NCBI RefSeq assembly: GCF_000425805.1 | Contig: NZ_AUED01000011.1 | Span: 211,471-275,470, forward strand | Length of the DNA stretch: 64,000 nucleotides | Origin: Pseudomonas vranovensis DSM 16006 | GTDB taxonomy: Bacteria; Pseudomonadota; Gammaproteobacteria; Pseudomonadales; Pseudomonadaceae | Reading direction: 5' to 3' | Part shown: positions 10,412-18,800 of the stretch, piece after piece | Position numbering within the stretch: the first letter of the stretch is position 1 | Layout: each line of letters begins with the position of its first letter | The notes under the pieces: generated by a model | Database searches by the model: none | What the model saw: the letters and a program-made list of their open reading frames with translations, nothing else | Told to the model about the DNA's origin: nothing | Program-made: the position numbers and the translations under genes

Positions 10412-12764
10412 CGGTCAAGGGAACCCAATGGTCGATCAGGGCCAGTAGTTCTTCTCGTCGAAAAGGCTTGGCCAGGTAGTCGTTCATGCCCGCCGCCCGG
10501 CAACGCTCGCGCTCTTCGGGCATGGCGTTGGCGGTCAGGGCGACGATGGGGAGGTCGGGCCAGTGTCCGCTCTGGCGGATTCTGCGGCTGGCCTCATAGC
10601 CGTCCATGACCGGCATGTTGCAGTCCATCAAGACAAGGTCGAACGGTGTGGCATGCAACTGCTCCAGTGCCTCGGCGCCGTGGGCGGCGATGTTCACTTC
10701 GCAACCCAGTTTGGCCAGCATGCCCTTGGCCACCAATTGATTCACCGGATTGTCTTCCACCAACAGAATGCGTGCGCGGCGTTCGCTGAGCAGGGCACCG
10801 TCGTGTGCCGACAGGTGGGTGCTGTCATTGCCAATCAGAGTGCGTCGCAGGGTCTGGTACAGGGCGTTGCGTGCCAGGGGACGGGCTTGTTGTTGAAGCG
10901 GCGCCAGCTGCGCCGCCTGTTCGCCGGGGAGAAAGTTGCCGTAGGCGGTCACCAGCAAAATCGGCGTCGTGATCTGCGGACGCAGGCTGAACAGACAGTC
11001 CAGGTTATCGGTGATCAGAAGATCGGGTGCGGCACTGTTCAGTTCGTCGGGGCTGTCGTAGCGCTGATAATCCAGTCCCCAGTCGGGTAGCACGGTTTCC
11101 AGCAACTCGGCCAGGCCGCTGGCGGCATTGCTGATGGCGGCAATACGACCGCGCAAGCGCTCGGCCGGTACAGCCAGGCTGTGGGTGGGCAGGGGCAGCT
11201 CGGCACAGAACTGGCTGCCGAAGCCGGCTTCCGAGCTGATGCTAAGACGCCCCTGCATGGCTTCACACAAGTTGTTGGTCAGTGCCAGGCCGAGGCCTGT
11301 GCCACCGTACTGGCGGGTGATGCCGGCACCGGCCTGGGTGAATGGTTGGAAAATGCGCACCTGGGCTTCCCTCGGAATGCCGATGCCTGTGTCGCACACT
11401 TCCAGGCGTACACCGCCGGTATAGGCGCCCAGGCGCACGTCGACACGGCCGAAACGGGTGAACTTGAGTGCGTTGGACAGCAGGTTGCTGACTATCTGCC
11501 GCACGCGTGTGGGATCGCCCAGGACCATGGAGGGAAACTGCGGGTCGATGAGGCAAGTGAGCTCGACATTGGGCGCTGCATTTTGTGACAGCAGGTTGGC
11601 GGTGTCTTCGACCAGGGCGCCCATGTCGAACGGTATGCGTTCAAGCTCCAGCTGGCCTGCATCGAATTTGGAGAGGTCGAGGATATCGTTGAGCAGTTCC
11701 ACCAGCACTTTTCCTGAATCATGGGCGATGGACAATTGCTGGCGTTGTTCGGCATTGAGCGGGCTGTCCAGGCACAGAGCGATCATGCCCAGCAGGCCAT
11801 TGAGCGGGGTGCGGATTTCATGGCTCATGTTGGCCAGGAAAGCCGCCCGGGCTTGCGCCATATCCAGGGCCTGGCGCCTTGCCTGTTCAAGCTCCTCGTT
11901 GGACTGGCTCAGGCGGGTATTGCTGGCCTTGAGCTCGAGGGTGCGCGCCGAGACAATGTTTTCCAGCTCGTTGAGATAGTCGGTCAGGCGATTCTCGGCA
12001 TTGCGTCGCTGCTGGATTTCAGTGCTCATGCTGACGAATTGCTGATTGGCCACTTTGACCAGTACGCCAATCTCATCGTGTTCGTGGCCCGGCGGAAACG
12101 ACAGTTTCGATTGTGCGGGGTGGCGGGTATTACTCTTGGCCAGGGCGCTGATCACCCGCACCAGCGGTTGGGTCAGCATGAAGTAGAACAGGGCAAGGAG
12201 GATGCAGGTCAAGACCAGGCTGCGTACGAAGCCATTGAGCAGGGTGATTTCGGCCCGTTCGAGAAAGCGATTGCCGAAGGCAAATGTATCAACCTCCAGG
12301 TACAAGGTACCCAGGTACTCGTCTGGCATGTGGCTGAAGAACAAGGGGTCCTGGAACTGTCGGCTTTCACCGAACAGAAAGTCACTGATAAAGCGGTAGC
12401 TGCTTTCCTGGCGTGGTCGATGGACGTCGGCCAGTACGGTTTCATTGTTGTCGATCAGCCAGGCCCGGGTGATCGCTGGCGATTGCAGCAGTCCGCCCGT
12501 CAACTCCTGGGCAAGTTCGGCATCTATGTTGTAGGCAATGCGTGAAGCCGGGTTATGGCTGATTTTCAGTAATGCCTGCATCTCACGGTTGATGGAGGCA
12601 TCTTCACTGGCATAATCCATACCGATCTGGATGAGACTGAGCAAGGTCCCGAGGATGAAGCCGACCAGGACCGTCAGTCGGGCTTGCTTGTAGGACAGGC
12701 GATTGGTGAACTTTATATCCATGAGCCCCGAGCCAGTTTCACGTTCCGTGCGCTGCGCAAGCAT
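10404..12764 (-). CDS. sagS: Hybrid sensor histidine kinase / response regulator, SagS orthologue
   Basis: Membrane hybrid kinase that in P. aeruginosa (PA2824) controls the motile-to-biofilm switch through HptB and BfiSR. Same length (786 residues) and same neighbours. Layout: TM1 about 31-50, periplasmic sensor about 51-178, TM2 about 180-198, HAMP-like linker and coiled coil about 200-305, HisKA with H315 in MSHEIRTPLNG, HATPase with N, G1 (DTGIGIP) and G2 (GGTGLGL) boxes, a degenerate receiver-like region about 530-640, and a true receiver with phospho-acceptor about D714 in LMDCNMPVMDG and lysine in LAKPF. Start 12764 gives the family length; ATG 12722 is an alternative. Function in biofilm control is inferred from orthology. 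Confidence 0.88.
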   Translation of the reverse strand: MLAQRTERETGSGLMDIKFTNRLSYKQARLTVLVGFILGTLLSLIQIGMDYASEDASINREMQALLKISHNPASRIAYNIDAELAQELTGGLLQSPAITRAWLIDNNETVLADVHRPRQESSYRFISDFLFGESRQFQDPLFFSHMPDEYLGTLYLEVDTFAFGNRFLERAEITLLNGFVRSLVLTCILLALFYFMLTQPLVRVISALAKSNTRHPAQSKLSFPPGHEHDEIGVLVKVANQQFVSMSTEIQQRRNAENRLTDYLNELENIVSARTLELKASNTRLSQSNEELEQARRQALDMAQARAAFLANMSHEIRTPLNGLLGMIALCLDSPLNAEQRQQLSIAHDSGKVLVELLNDILDLSKFDAGQLELERIPFDMGALVEDTANLLSQNAAPNVELTCLIDPQFPSMVLGDPTRVRQIVSNLLSNALKFTRFGRVDVRLGAYTGGVRLEVCDTGIGIPREAQVRIFQPFTQAGAGITRQYGGTGLGLALTNNLCEAMQGRLSISSEAGFGSQFCAELPLPTHSLAVPAERLRGRIAAISNAASGLAELLETVLPDWGLDYQRYDSPDELNSAAPDLLITDNLDCLFSLRPQITTPILLVTAYGNFLPGEQAAQLAPLQQQARPLARNALYQTLRRTLIGNDSTHLSAHDGALLSERRARILLVEDNPVNQLVAKGMLAKLGCEVNIAAHGAEALEQLHATPFDLVLMDCNMPVMDGYEASRRIRQSGHWPDLPIVALTANAMPEERERCRAAGMNDYLAKPFRREELLALIDHWVPLTAT

Positions 12765-12846
12765 AGCCGATCAACCCCGGCTGCTGGCATGCCCTGTCAC
12801 GCATTCAGTTGCGCCGTTGTCCTTGAATTTGTCTTGAGGAGCTGTT

Positions 12847-13737
12847 GTGGACTCTCGTTTGAATGCTTTTCTGGAGCGCGCCGAAACGGTGCTCGCTCGC
12901 CTCGAACCCTTGCTGCCCGCACCACGTCCGCAGATCGACTGGAACCACTGCCTGGCTGCACGTTGGCAGCGCGACGGTCGCAGCGGCTACTTGCTGCCGC
13001 TGGAGGTCAGCCTGGATATGCGCCTGTCGGACCTGATTGGCGTTGACGTGCAGCGCAACCAGTTGGGGCGCAACACGCGTCAGTTCCTCGACGGGATGCC
13101 CGCCAACCATGCGTTGCTGTGGGGTTCGCGCGGCACGGGCAAGTCTTCGCTGGTGCGCGCCTTGCTGGCTGAGCACGCCGAGGCAGGCTTGCGCCTGATC
13201 GAGATCGAACGCGATCACCTGGCCGACCTGCCGCGCGTGGTCGAGCAACTGAGCAAGCTGCCTCAGCGCTTCGTACTGTTCTGCGATGATCTGTCGTTTG
13301 AAGCCGGGGAAGGTGATTATCGGGTGCTCAAGAGCGTGCTCGACGGTTCGCTTGAGCAAGCACCGGACAACGTGCTGTTGTACGCCACCTCGAACCGCCG
13401 GCACCTGGTGCCGGAGAAGCAGAGCGACAATGAAAACTGGAAGATGGTTGACGGCGAGCTGCACCCCAACGAGGCGGTAGAAGACAAGATTGCCTTGTCG
13501 GATCGTTTTGGGCTGTGGCTGTCGTTCTACCCCTTTACCCAGGAGCACTTCCTCGATGTGGTCGAACACTGGATCACCGAGCTGGCCAAGGGGCCGGGGC
13601 TGGTCTGGCAGCGTGACGAGGAACTTGAAAAAGCCGCAGTGCGCTGGGCAACCGGCCGCGGCAACCGTAATGGCCGTTGTGCCTATCAGTTCGCTCGTTA
13701 TTGGGTTGGACTGCAACTGTTGGAGCAAAAGCAATGA
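12847..13737 (+). CDS. DUF815-type AAA+ ATPase
   Basis: Predicted P-loop ATPase of 296 residues, family of unknown cellular role. Walker A GSRGTGKSS is near residues 94-102, Walker B FVLFCDDLSF near 142-151, then a sensor-1 stretch LLYATSNRRHLVPE, and a conserved DRFGLWLSFYPFTQEHFLDVV block typical of DUF815. GTG start 12847 is preceded by GAGGAG at 12835-12840. The gene overlaps the following fRMsr gene by four bases (ATGA), so both are translated together. It is divergent from sagS with about 80 bases between. Confidence 0.88.
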   Translation: MDSRLNAFLERAETVLARLEPLLPAPRPQIDWNHCLAARWQRDGRSGYLLPLEVSLDMRLSDLIGVDVQRNQLGRNTRQFLDGMPANHALLWGSRGTGKSSLVRALLAEHAEAGLRLIEIERDHLADLPRVVEQLSKLPQRFVLFCDDLSFEAGEGDYRVLKSVLDGSLEQAPDNVLLYATSNRRHLVPEKQSDNENWKMVDGELHPNEAVEDKIALSDRFGLWLSFYPFTQEHFLDVVEHWITELAKGPGLVWQRDEELEKAAVRWATGRGNRNGRCAYQFARYWVGLQLLEQKQ

Positions 13738-14216
13738 TCGACCTGAACGCTTCCGAGGCCGGGCTGGAGGGCTATGGCCTGTTGGCAGCGCAGCTGGAAG
13801 CCTTGTTTGCCGATGAGCGTGACTTTATCGCCAATGCGGCGCAGTTCTCGGCTTTTATCTATAGCCAGGTTGAAGATCTGAACTGGGCGGGATTCTACCT
13901 GAATCGCAATGAGGAGCTTGTGCTCGGGCCATTCCAGGGGCAGGTTGCCTGTGTACGTATCCCGTTCGGTCGGGGTGTCTGTGGCGCGGCGGCGGCCAGT
14001 CGTGAAACTCAACGAGTCGACGATGTGCATGCCTTCCCGGGGCATATCGCATGTGACAGCGCATCGAACAGCGAACTGGTGATCCCGCTGGTCAAGGAAG
14101 GGCGTTTGATTGGTGTGCTGGATCTGGACAGCCCCAGGCATGGACGCTTCAGCGTCGAGGACCAAGCTGGGCTTGAGAAGTTGGCGGCGATTTTCCTGCG
14201 CCTGACCGACTGCTGA
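13734..14216 (+). CDS. msrC: Free methionine-(R)-sulfoxide reductase (GAF domain)
   Basis: GAF-fold enzyme that reduces free methionine-R-sulfoxide. 160 residues. The three catalytic cysteines of the fRMsr family are present: C73 and C83 in CVRIPFGRGVC and C107 in HIACDSASNSELVIP; the substrate loop DLNWAGFYL is at about 48-56. ATG 13734 overlaps the stop of the DUF815 gene, and a longer in-frame start at 13677 lies inside that gene and is rejected. It completes methionine repair started by MsrB 4 kb away. A REP pair follows directly. Confidence 0.93.
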   Translation: MIDLNASEAGLEGYGLLAAQLEALFADERDFIANAAQFSAFIYSQVEDLNWAGFYLNRNEELVLGPFQGQVACVRIPFGRGVCGAAAASRETQRVDDVHAFPGHIACDSASNSELVIPLVKEGRLIGVLDLDSPRHGRFSVEDQAGLEKLAAIFLRLTDC

Positions 14217-14221
14217 TACGC

Positions 14222-14292
14222 GCAGGAGCGAGCTTGCCCCGCGATAGCGATTAATCAGTCAAATCGCTACCGTGGGGCAAGCCCGCTCCTGC
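14222..14292. repeat. REP inverted pair (REPIN)
   Basis: Two REP arms in opposite orientation, GCAGGAGCGAGCTTGCCCCG... and ...GTGGGGCAAGCCCGCTCCTGC, with CGATAGCGAT/ATCGCTACCG inner arms and a short spacer. Lies between the converging fRMsr gene and the 14296-15063 gene and could act as a transcript-end stabiliser for both. Confidence 0.88.
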
Positions 14293-14295
14293 AAA

Positions 14296-15063
14296 TCAAT
14301 CGTAGATAACCTTCTTCTTCCAGTCATCGTTGCCGTCGGTCTTCAGCCCTTCGGTCAGCTCGTTGACTTCATCTGCTGCGGGCTCGAGCTGGCTCAACAC
14401 TTGGGCGTTGGCGCGGGCCAGGAGCTTTTCCAGGTACTCGAGCTGTTCGCGGTACAGCGCTGGGTCTGGCTGCTTGCGCAGGTACTGGACCCCTCGCTCG
14501 AAGGCCAGGCGTGCGTGCCCCGGCTGGTTCTGCTGCAGCGCCTGCTGGCCCAGGTTGTTGAAGAACTCGATATGCAGCAGTACCAGGATGTGGCGGATTT
14601 CCTTGATCCAGGCCTTGGCTTCGCTGGTAGGCAGAAACCCTTCCTGGGCGGCGCGGGTAATCTGGTTGTGCAGGCCTTCGAGCAGAAAACGTACATCCTT
14701 GGCCCGGGCTTCGGTCTGGATCGGCGCGGGTGGGTTGTTCACCGGCAGCGCCTCGCCCTGGGCGATCAGGGCTTCAAGTTCGGCAATGCGTGCGCGGATT
14801 TCGCCGTTGTGCTTGTCCACGGCGAGCTGGCGCTGGTTGAGGTTGAGTTCAAGGCGGGTCAGCAGCAGTTTCAGGGCAGGGGTCATCAACTGGCCGGGAA
14901 AGGTTTCGGTGATCTCGCCACAGCGGCGCAAGCGATCAGCCAGCTCGATCTTCAGCCGCGCGCGCTCGAGCTTGTTACTCTCGACTACGTTATTGAGATA
15001 GCCGATCACGATCAATAACGCGATCCCCGCCACAATAAGCAGGGTGATCATAAGTGGTGTCAC
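14296..15063 (-). CDS. Conserved membrane-anchored coiled-coil protein, function unknown
   Basis: 255 residues. One N-terminal membrane helix (about 5-24, LMITLLIVAGIALLIVIGYL) followed by a charged, mostly helical cytoplasmic region with heptad-like leucines (about 25-110), a Pro-rich break near 108-114, and a second helical domain with a TPR-like stretch (about 185-225, ALQQNQPGHARLAFERGVQYLRKQPDP). It ends in WKKKVIYD. I recognise it as a conserved Pseudomonas protein without known role. The start ATG 15063 has only a weak ribosome site. The stop is four bases from a REP pair. Confidence 0.75.
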   Translation of the reverse strand: MTPLMITLLIVAGIALLIVIGYLNNVVESNKLERARLKIELADRLRRCGEITETFPGQLMTPALKLLLTRLELNLNQRQLAVDKHNGEIRARIAELEALIAQGEALPVNNPPAPIQTEARAKDVRFLLEGLHNQITRAAQEGFLPTSEAKAWIKEIRHILVLLHIEFFNNLGQQALQQNQPGHARLAFERGVQYLRKQPDPALYREQLEYLEKLLARANAQVLSQLEPAADEVNELTEGLKTDGNDDWKKKVIYD

Positions 15064-15399
15064 CGTTAACGCCTCATACAGGATGATTTACCATTTGAGT
15101 GTAGTGGCTAAGCATTTAGGCGGATAGGGTTGTTTGGCGGTAGTCACGGCCCCTTGATGGCGTTTTGCCGCTGGGTTGCCGCAGCCGTAAGGGTTTGGGT
15201 CACAGATGTGTGCCAATAAATAAACGCCAAGGACCAGGCGCGGGCCATCCAGGTACAGCACTGCAAAGCACTGGGAAGTCATTGATTTAAATAAATTTAT
15301 ACAGAGGGGTTGACGACTTCCCAAAGCATCCCTAGAATGCGCGCCACTTGCAGCGTAAAGCACACAGCGGAACGCGGCAGGGAGTGAATGTTGTAGTGT
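15064..15399. other. Intergenic region upstream of the tRNA cluster
   Basis: About 335 bases without a convincing gene. It becomes AT-rich at 15280-15300 (TTTAAATAAATTTATA) just before the tRNA promoter at 15310-15338. The minus-strand open frame through it has no ribosome site and no recognisable protein. Confidence 0.5.
15310..15338 (+). promoter_or_regulatory. Promoter of the tRNA-Glu/tRNA-Gly cluster
   Basis: TTGACG (15310-15315), 17-base spacer, TAGAAT (15333-15338), followed by a GC-rich discriminator GCGCGCC as expected for a stringently controlled stable-RNA promoter. An AT-rich stretch directly upstream resembles an UP element. Confidence 0.85.
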
Positions 15400-15475
15400 G
15401 TCCCCTTCGTCTAGTGGCCTAGGACACCGCCCTTTCACGGCGGTAACAGGGGTTCGAGTCCCCTAGGGGACGCCA
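15400..15475 (+). tRNA. tRNA-Glu (anticodon TTC), copy 1
   Basis: 76 bases including encoded CCA. Acceptor stem GTCCCCT/AGGGGAC, anticodon loop CTTTCAC, T arm with GGTTCGAGTCC. Copy 2 at 15658-15733 is identical. Confidence 0.97.
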
Positions 15476-15477
15476 AT

Positions 15478-15553
<76 letters not shown>

Positions 15554-15554
15554 G

Positions 15555-15650
15555 TTTACAAAAGCTCTGCTTTACGGCAGGGCTTGTAAAAATCCAGATA
15601 CAGGCCTTCAGGGTTTGAATCTGGTCACTGAAACATGCGTTGCATGTTTT
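15555..15650 (+). other. Processing spacer with two hairpins between tRNA copies
   Basis: 104-base spacer between tRNA-Gly 1 and tRNA-Glu 2. Contains an imperfect hairpin over about 15555-15592 (TTTACAA...AGCTCTGC / GCAGGGCTTGTAAA) and a perfect 8-bp stem around 15631-15649 (AAACATGC/GCATGTTT). Neither is followed by a T-run that would make a strong terminator; they may mark RNase processing sites of a four-tRNA precursor. Confidence 0.5.
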
Positions 15651-15657
15651 GGGCGTC

Positions 15658-15733
15658 GTCCCCTTCGTCTAGTGGCCTAGGACACCGCCCTTTCACGGCG
15701 GTAACAGGGGTTCGAGTCCCCTAGGGGACGCCA
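15658..15733 (+). tRNA. tRNA-Glu (anticodon TTC), copy 2
   Basis: Identical to the copy at 15400-15475, including the encoded CCA. Confidence 0.97.
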
Positions 15734-15737
15734 TTTT

Positions 15738-15813
<76 letters not shown>

Positions 15814-15820
15814 AATCTAA

Positions 15821-15852
15821 AAACGCCGTTCAATTGAACGGCGTTTTTTTTT
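15821..15852. terminator. Terminator of the tRNA cluster
   Basis: Perfect 13-base inverted repeat centred on AATT (15821-15846), followed by a run of nine T residues. The matching A-run on the left side allows it to act also for the convergent toxin-like gene, whose stop codon is 20 bases away. Confidence 0.93.
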
Positions 15853-15871
15853 GCCCCCATATTCCTCTACA

Positions 15872-18800
15872 TCAGTGACGATGCTGATCGGCAAGGCTGA
15901 ATAGCGAACTCCCCAGCGATGTTGAGACTTCTACCCGCAGAATACTTCGTACTTCCAGGCCTTGCTGCGCCTGCCGGCGTTGGTACTCGATACCCTTGCG
16001 TGCATCCGCCAGTGATTTCAGGTGGCCGCTACCGTGAGCAAAGCGCTCTCGTGGGGTGTTGGCCTCAGGGTAATGAAAATGGGCTTCCCACAGCGGCTGG
16101 GCCTGCAGATCGGTGATCAGGTATTTATCCATGTAGTGGCGTTTGCTGCCTTTACCAATCAAAAGCCTGGTGTCGTTCAGTTTTCTGACGTTGACCTCTT
16201 GCAGGCGTATCAGATTGGTCAGGTAGCTGGCATTGGGTTTTTCAGGGTTCTTGTAGATCTTCAGCGTCAGTTCGTGGGCCAGATTTCGCAACATGTCACT
16301 GTTTTTGACAAGGTCCTGGCGCTGCTCGAGCCATTGGGTTTCAAGCGGGGCGTTAGTCGCCTGCCTGTCAAAATTTGCGATCAAGGCGTTCAAGGTGTCG
16401 ACGCGGTTTAGTAAGGGTTCGTAGACGTTTGCAGCCACTGCATCGTTCCCCTGAGCCTGAGCGTTGGCCTGCCGAACGAGTCGATCAATATCCTTGAGGT
16501 TTCGAGTTGCAGCATTACCCAGTTGAGCGAGTGTGCGCTCGGCTGCGATGACTTTTTCCCGCCATCCATTGAGTAGGGTGTGCTCAACCTGTCGTGGCGT
16601 CGATCCATCACTGACATCCAGCAAAGTCAACGTGTTGGTATCGGCTCCCCGCTGCTCCGCCAGTACCAGTCGGTAGTTGTCGTGATGCTGCATGGCAATG
16701 ATGCGTTTGCTTCGGCGGACGGTGTGTGGATGTGAAGAGGTGGAGGGCAGGGCTGGCAGGTATTCGATGTCTATGCCCTTCAAGTCGGTGGAGGGCGCTT
16801 GCTTCCCTTCATTCTGTTGCAACAGAACTTGCAATTGCTGCAGGCTTCGGTCACGGAAAAAGTCCACAACTTTGATGCATTCATCAATGTGCGCGGCGTC
16901 GGAATCGAGCGCATTGGAAGGATGGTCTTCCTTGAGGAGTTTGTATCCTTCACCGATTGCATCAAGCCGTTCCTGGAGGTGTGCGAGCAGTGCGAATTGT
17001 TTGTCTTCAGGCGTTTGAGCGATATCGATCAGTAACAAGGCTGCCTGGGTGAAGTCATGTTGCAGGTGCAACGGTTGCGGCCTGAGTGTTGCGGGCGCAG
17101 TCAAGTCGTGTGTATCGCTGACACTCAGCAACTGGCTACGCAGATTCACCATACCGATGCGGACTTGGTAGTGCGTGTACAGTGAGTCGATATCATTGAT
17201 CTGTTGATACTCGACTCGGGGGAGCGCCTGCTGGTCAAGTTGAGCCAAGAGCTGGTCGCGTTGATGCGTCAAGGGAAGTTTTTCGATAAAACTGTCCAGG
17301 GCAATGCGTCGAGACCTACGGTAGTCGCCGCATACTTTAGGCGTGAGTAAAGCATTGAAAATATCCAGGCCCGAAGTGGGGTCCAGATTGTCGTCGTCCA
17401 GCCTGTCGTGCATGTCCAGATCGGCGATCAGGGCAACGTGATTCAGCGCGAGAATCAATTTCCCTACAATCAATTGGTAGCTTTTTTGGAAGTGAGCGGG
17501 AGAGTCCAATAGGGTGAGGAATTCCCGGTGCTGCTCCAGCAAGGTCTTGTGCAGCTCCAGGTCTTGAATGTATTCGTGGTATTTTTGCTTGGCTGTGTCG
17601 CGCTTCGCCCCAGGCTGGGATGTAACGTTCGCGATGATTGGCATGACCCTTACAAACTTATCGAGTTTGTCTGCTGACGCATTGAGCTCCTGCTTGATCT
17701 TTTCGTTCTTTGCCTTTATTTCCATCAACTTGCGTCCACCACCAGCACCCCTGCCAGACCCTCCTAGCCCACCAATTAGAATGCCTTGCCAGTGGCCCTG
17801 ACCGTCCAGAGCGATAGCCTCGCTGCGGCCGGGACGTGATGCCTGGTACTCGTTGTTCGCTGCCTGAGCAACAGGGTCTTGGGCATGTACAATGCGCCAG
17901 ATTGCTTGCGCTGGTGAAGAGGCTTGTTTGTCACGCAGCACTTGATACACGCCGTCTTCGATCAACACATAGTATTTGTGATCAAGTGTGATAATCCCTT
18001 CGCTATTGGGCTGTGCTTCCCCGACGTCCATTGGCAGGCGAAAGGTGGATAACCGCGATGCGCTCAGTGGAAACTGATTGGTATGCGGTAACAACTCCAC
18101 CAGATCGGAACGCAGCCCTGCGGCCTGGCGCTGAAGGGTGTTGATCAGTGCGTCGTTGGCGTAGACATCGAAGCCGATAGCTATGCGTTGTTCGTCATTT
18201 AGCGTGCGAAGTATCGCTTTGGCCAAGCCGGCCTGGCCGGACCCGATCTGAATCAAGTCGCCGGTGTGGAAGCTACCTGCGTAGCGATTGGATGTGCGGT
18301 ACAGATTAATGAAGGTTTGGGGGGCTTCCAATGCGTATTGGGCAAGGACAGTGGGTGTAGCAGTGACTTGTCCGCCGTGATCAATTGCACCTGTGTGCAC
18401 ACGAATGCCCAACGACGTTGGCCAGCCAGGGCGGCTGATGAGGAGCGCGCAAAATAGCGCTTCGCTATCGGCGGGGTTTGAAAAATCTGCGGTTGCCGAA
18501 AAGCCAAAAACACCTTGCAGTACGCGTTGCTCCATTTGTACTTGCAGGATGGCGTTCAGTGCCTCACTGGAGATCGGGCTGTCGCTGCCGAGCGTGCGCA
18601 ACTCTGGGTGCTGCAGAAACAGATGGTCACGCGCTGCTGGAGAAAGCGCAGGAAATCGCTCGGTCAATGCCCCGGGATCGTCTGCAAAACCAGGTTTGAA
18701 ATCCGTGAGCTCCAGTTGAAGTACTTCGAGCAATTGCCAGGGAGGTGTGGCACCTGAGCGCCAGAGCAGGTCCAGTTGCGAGCGTTCTACATTCGCCAGG

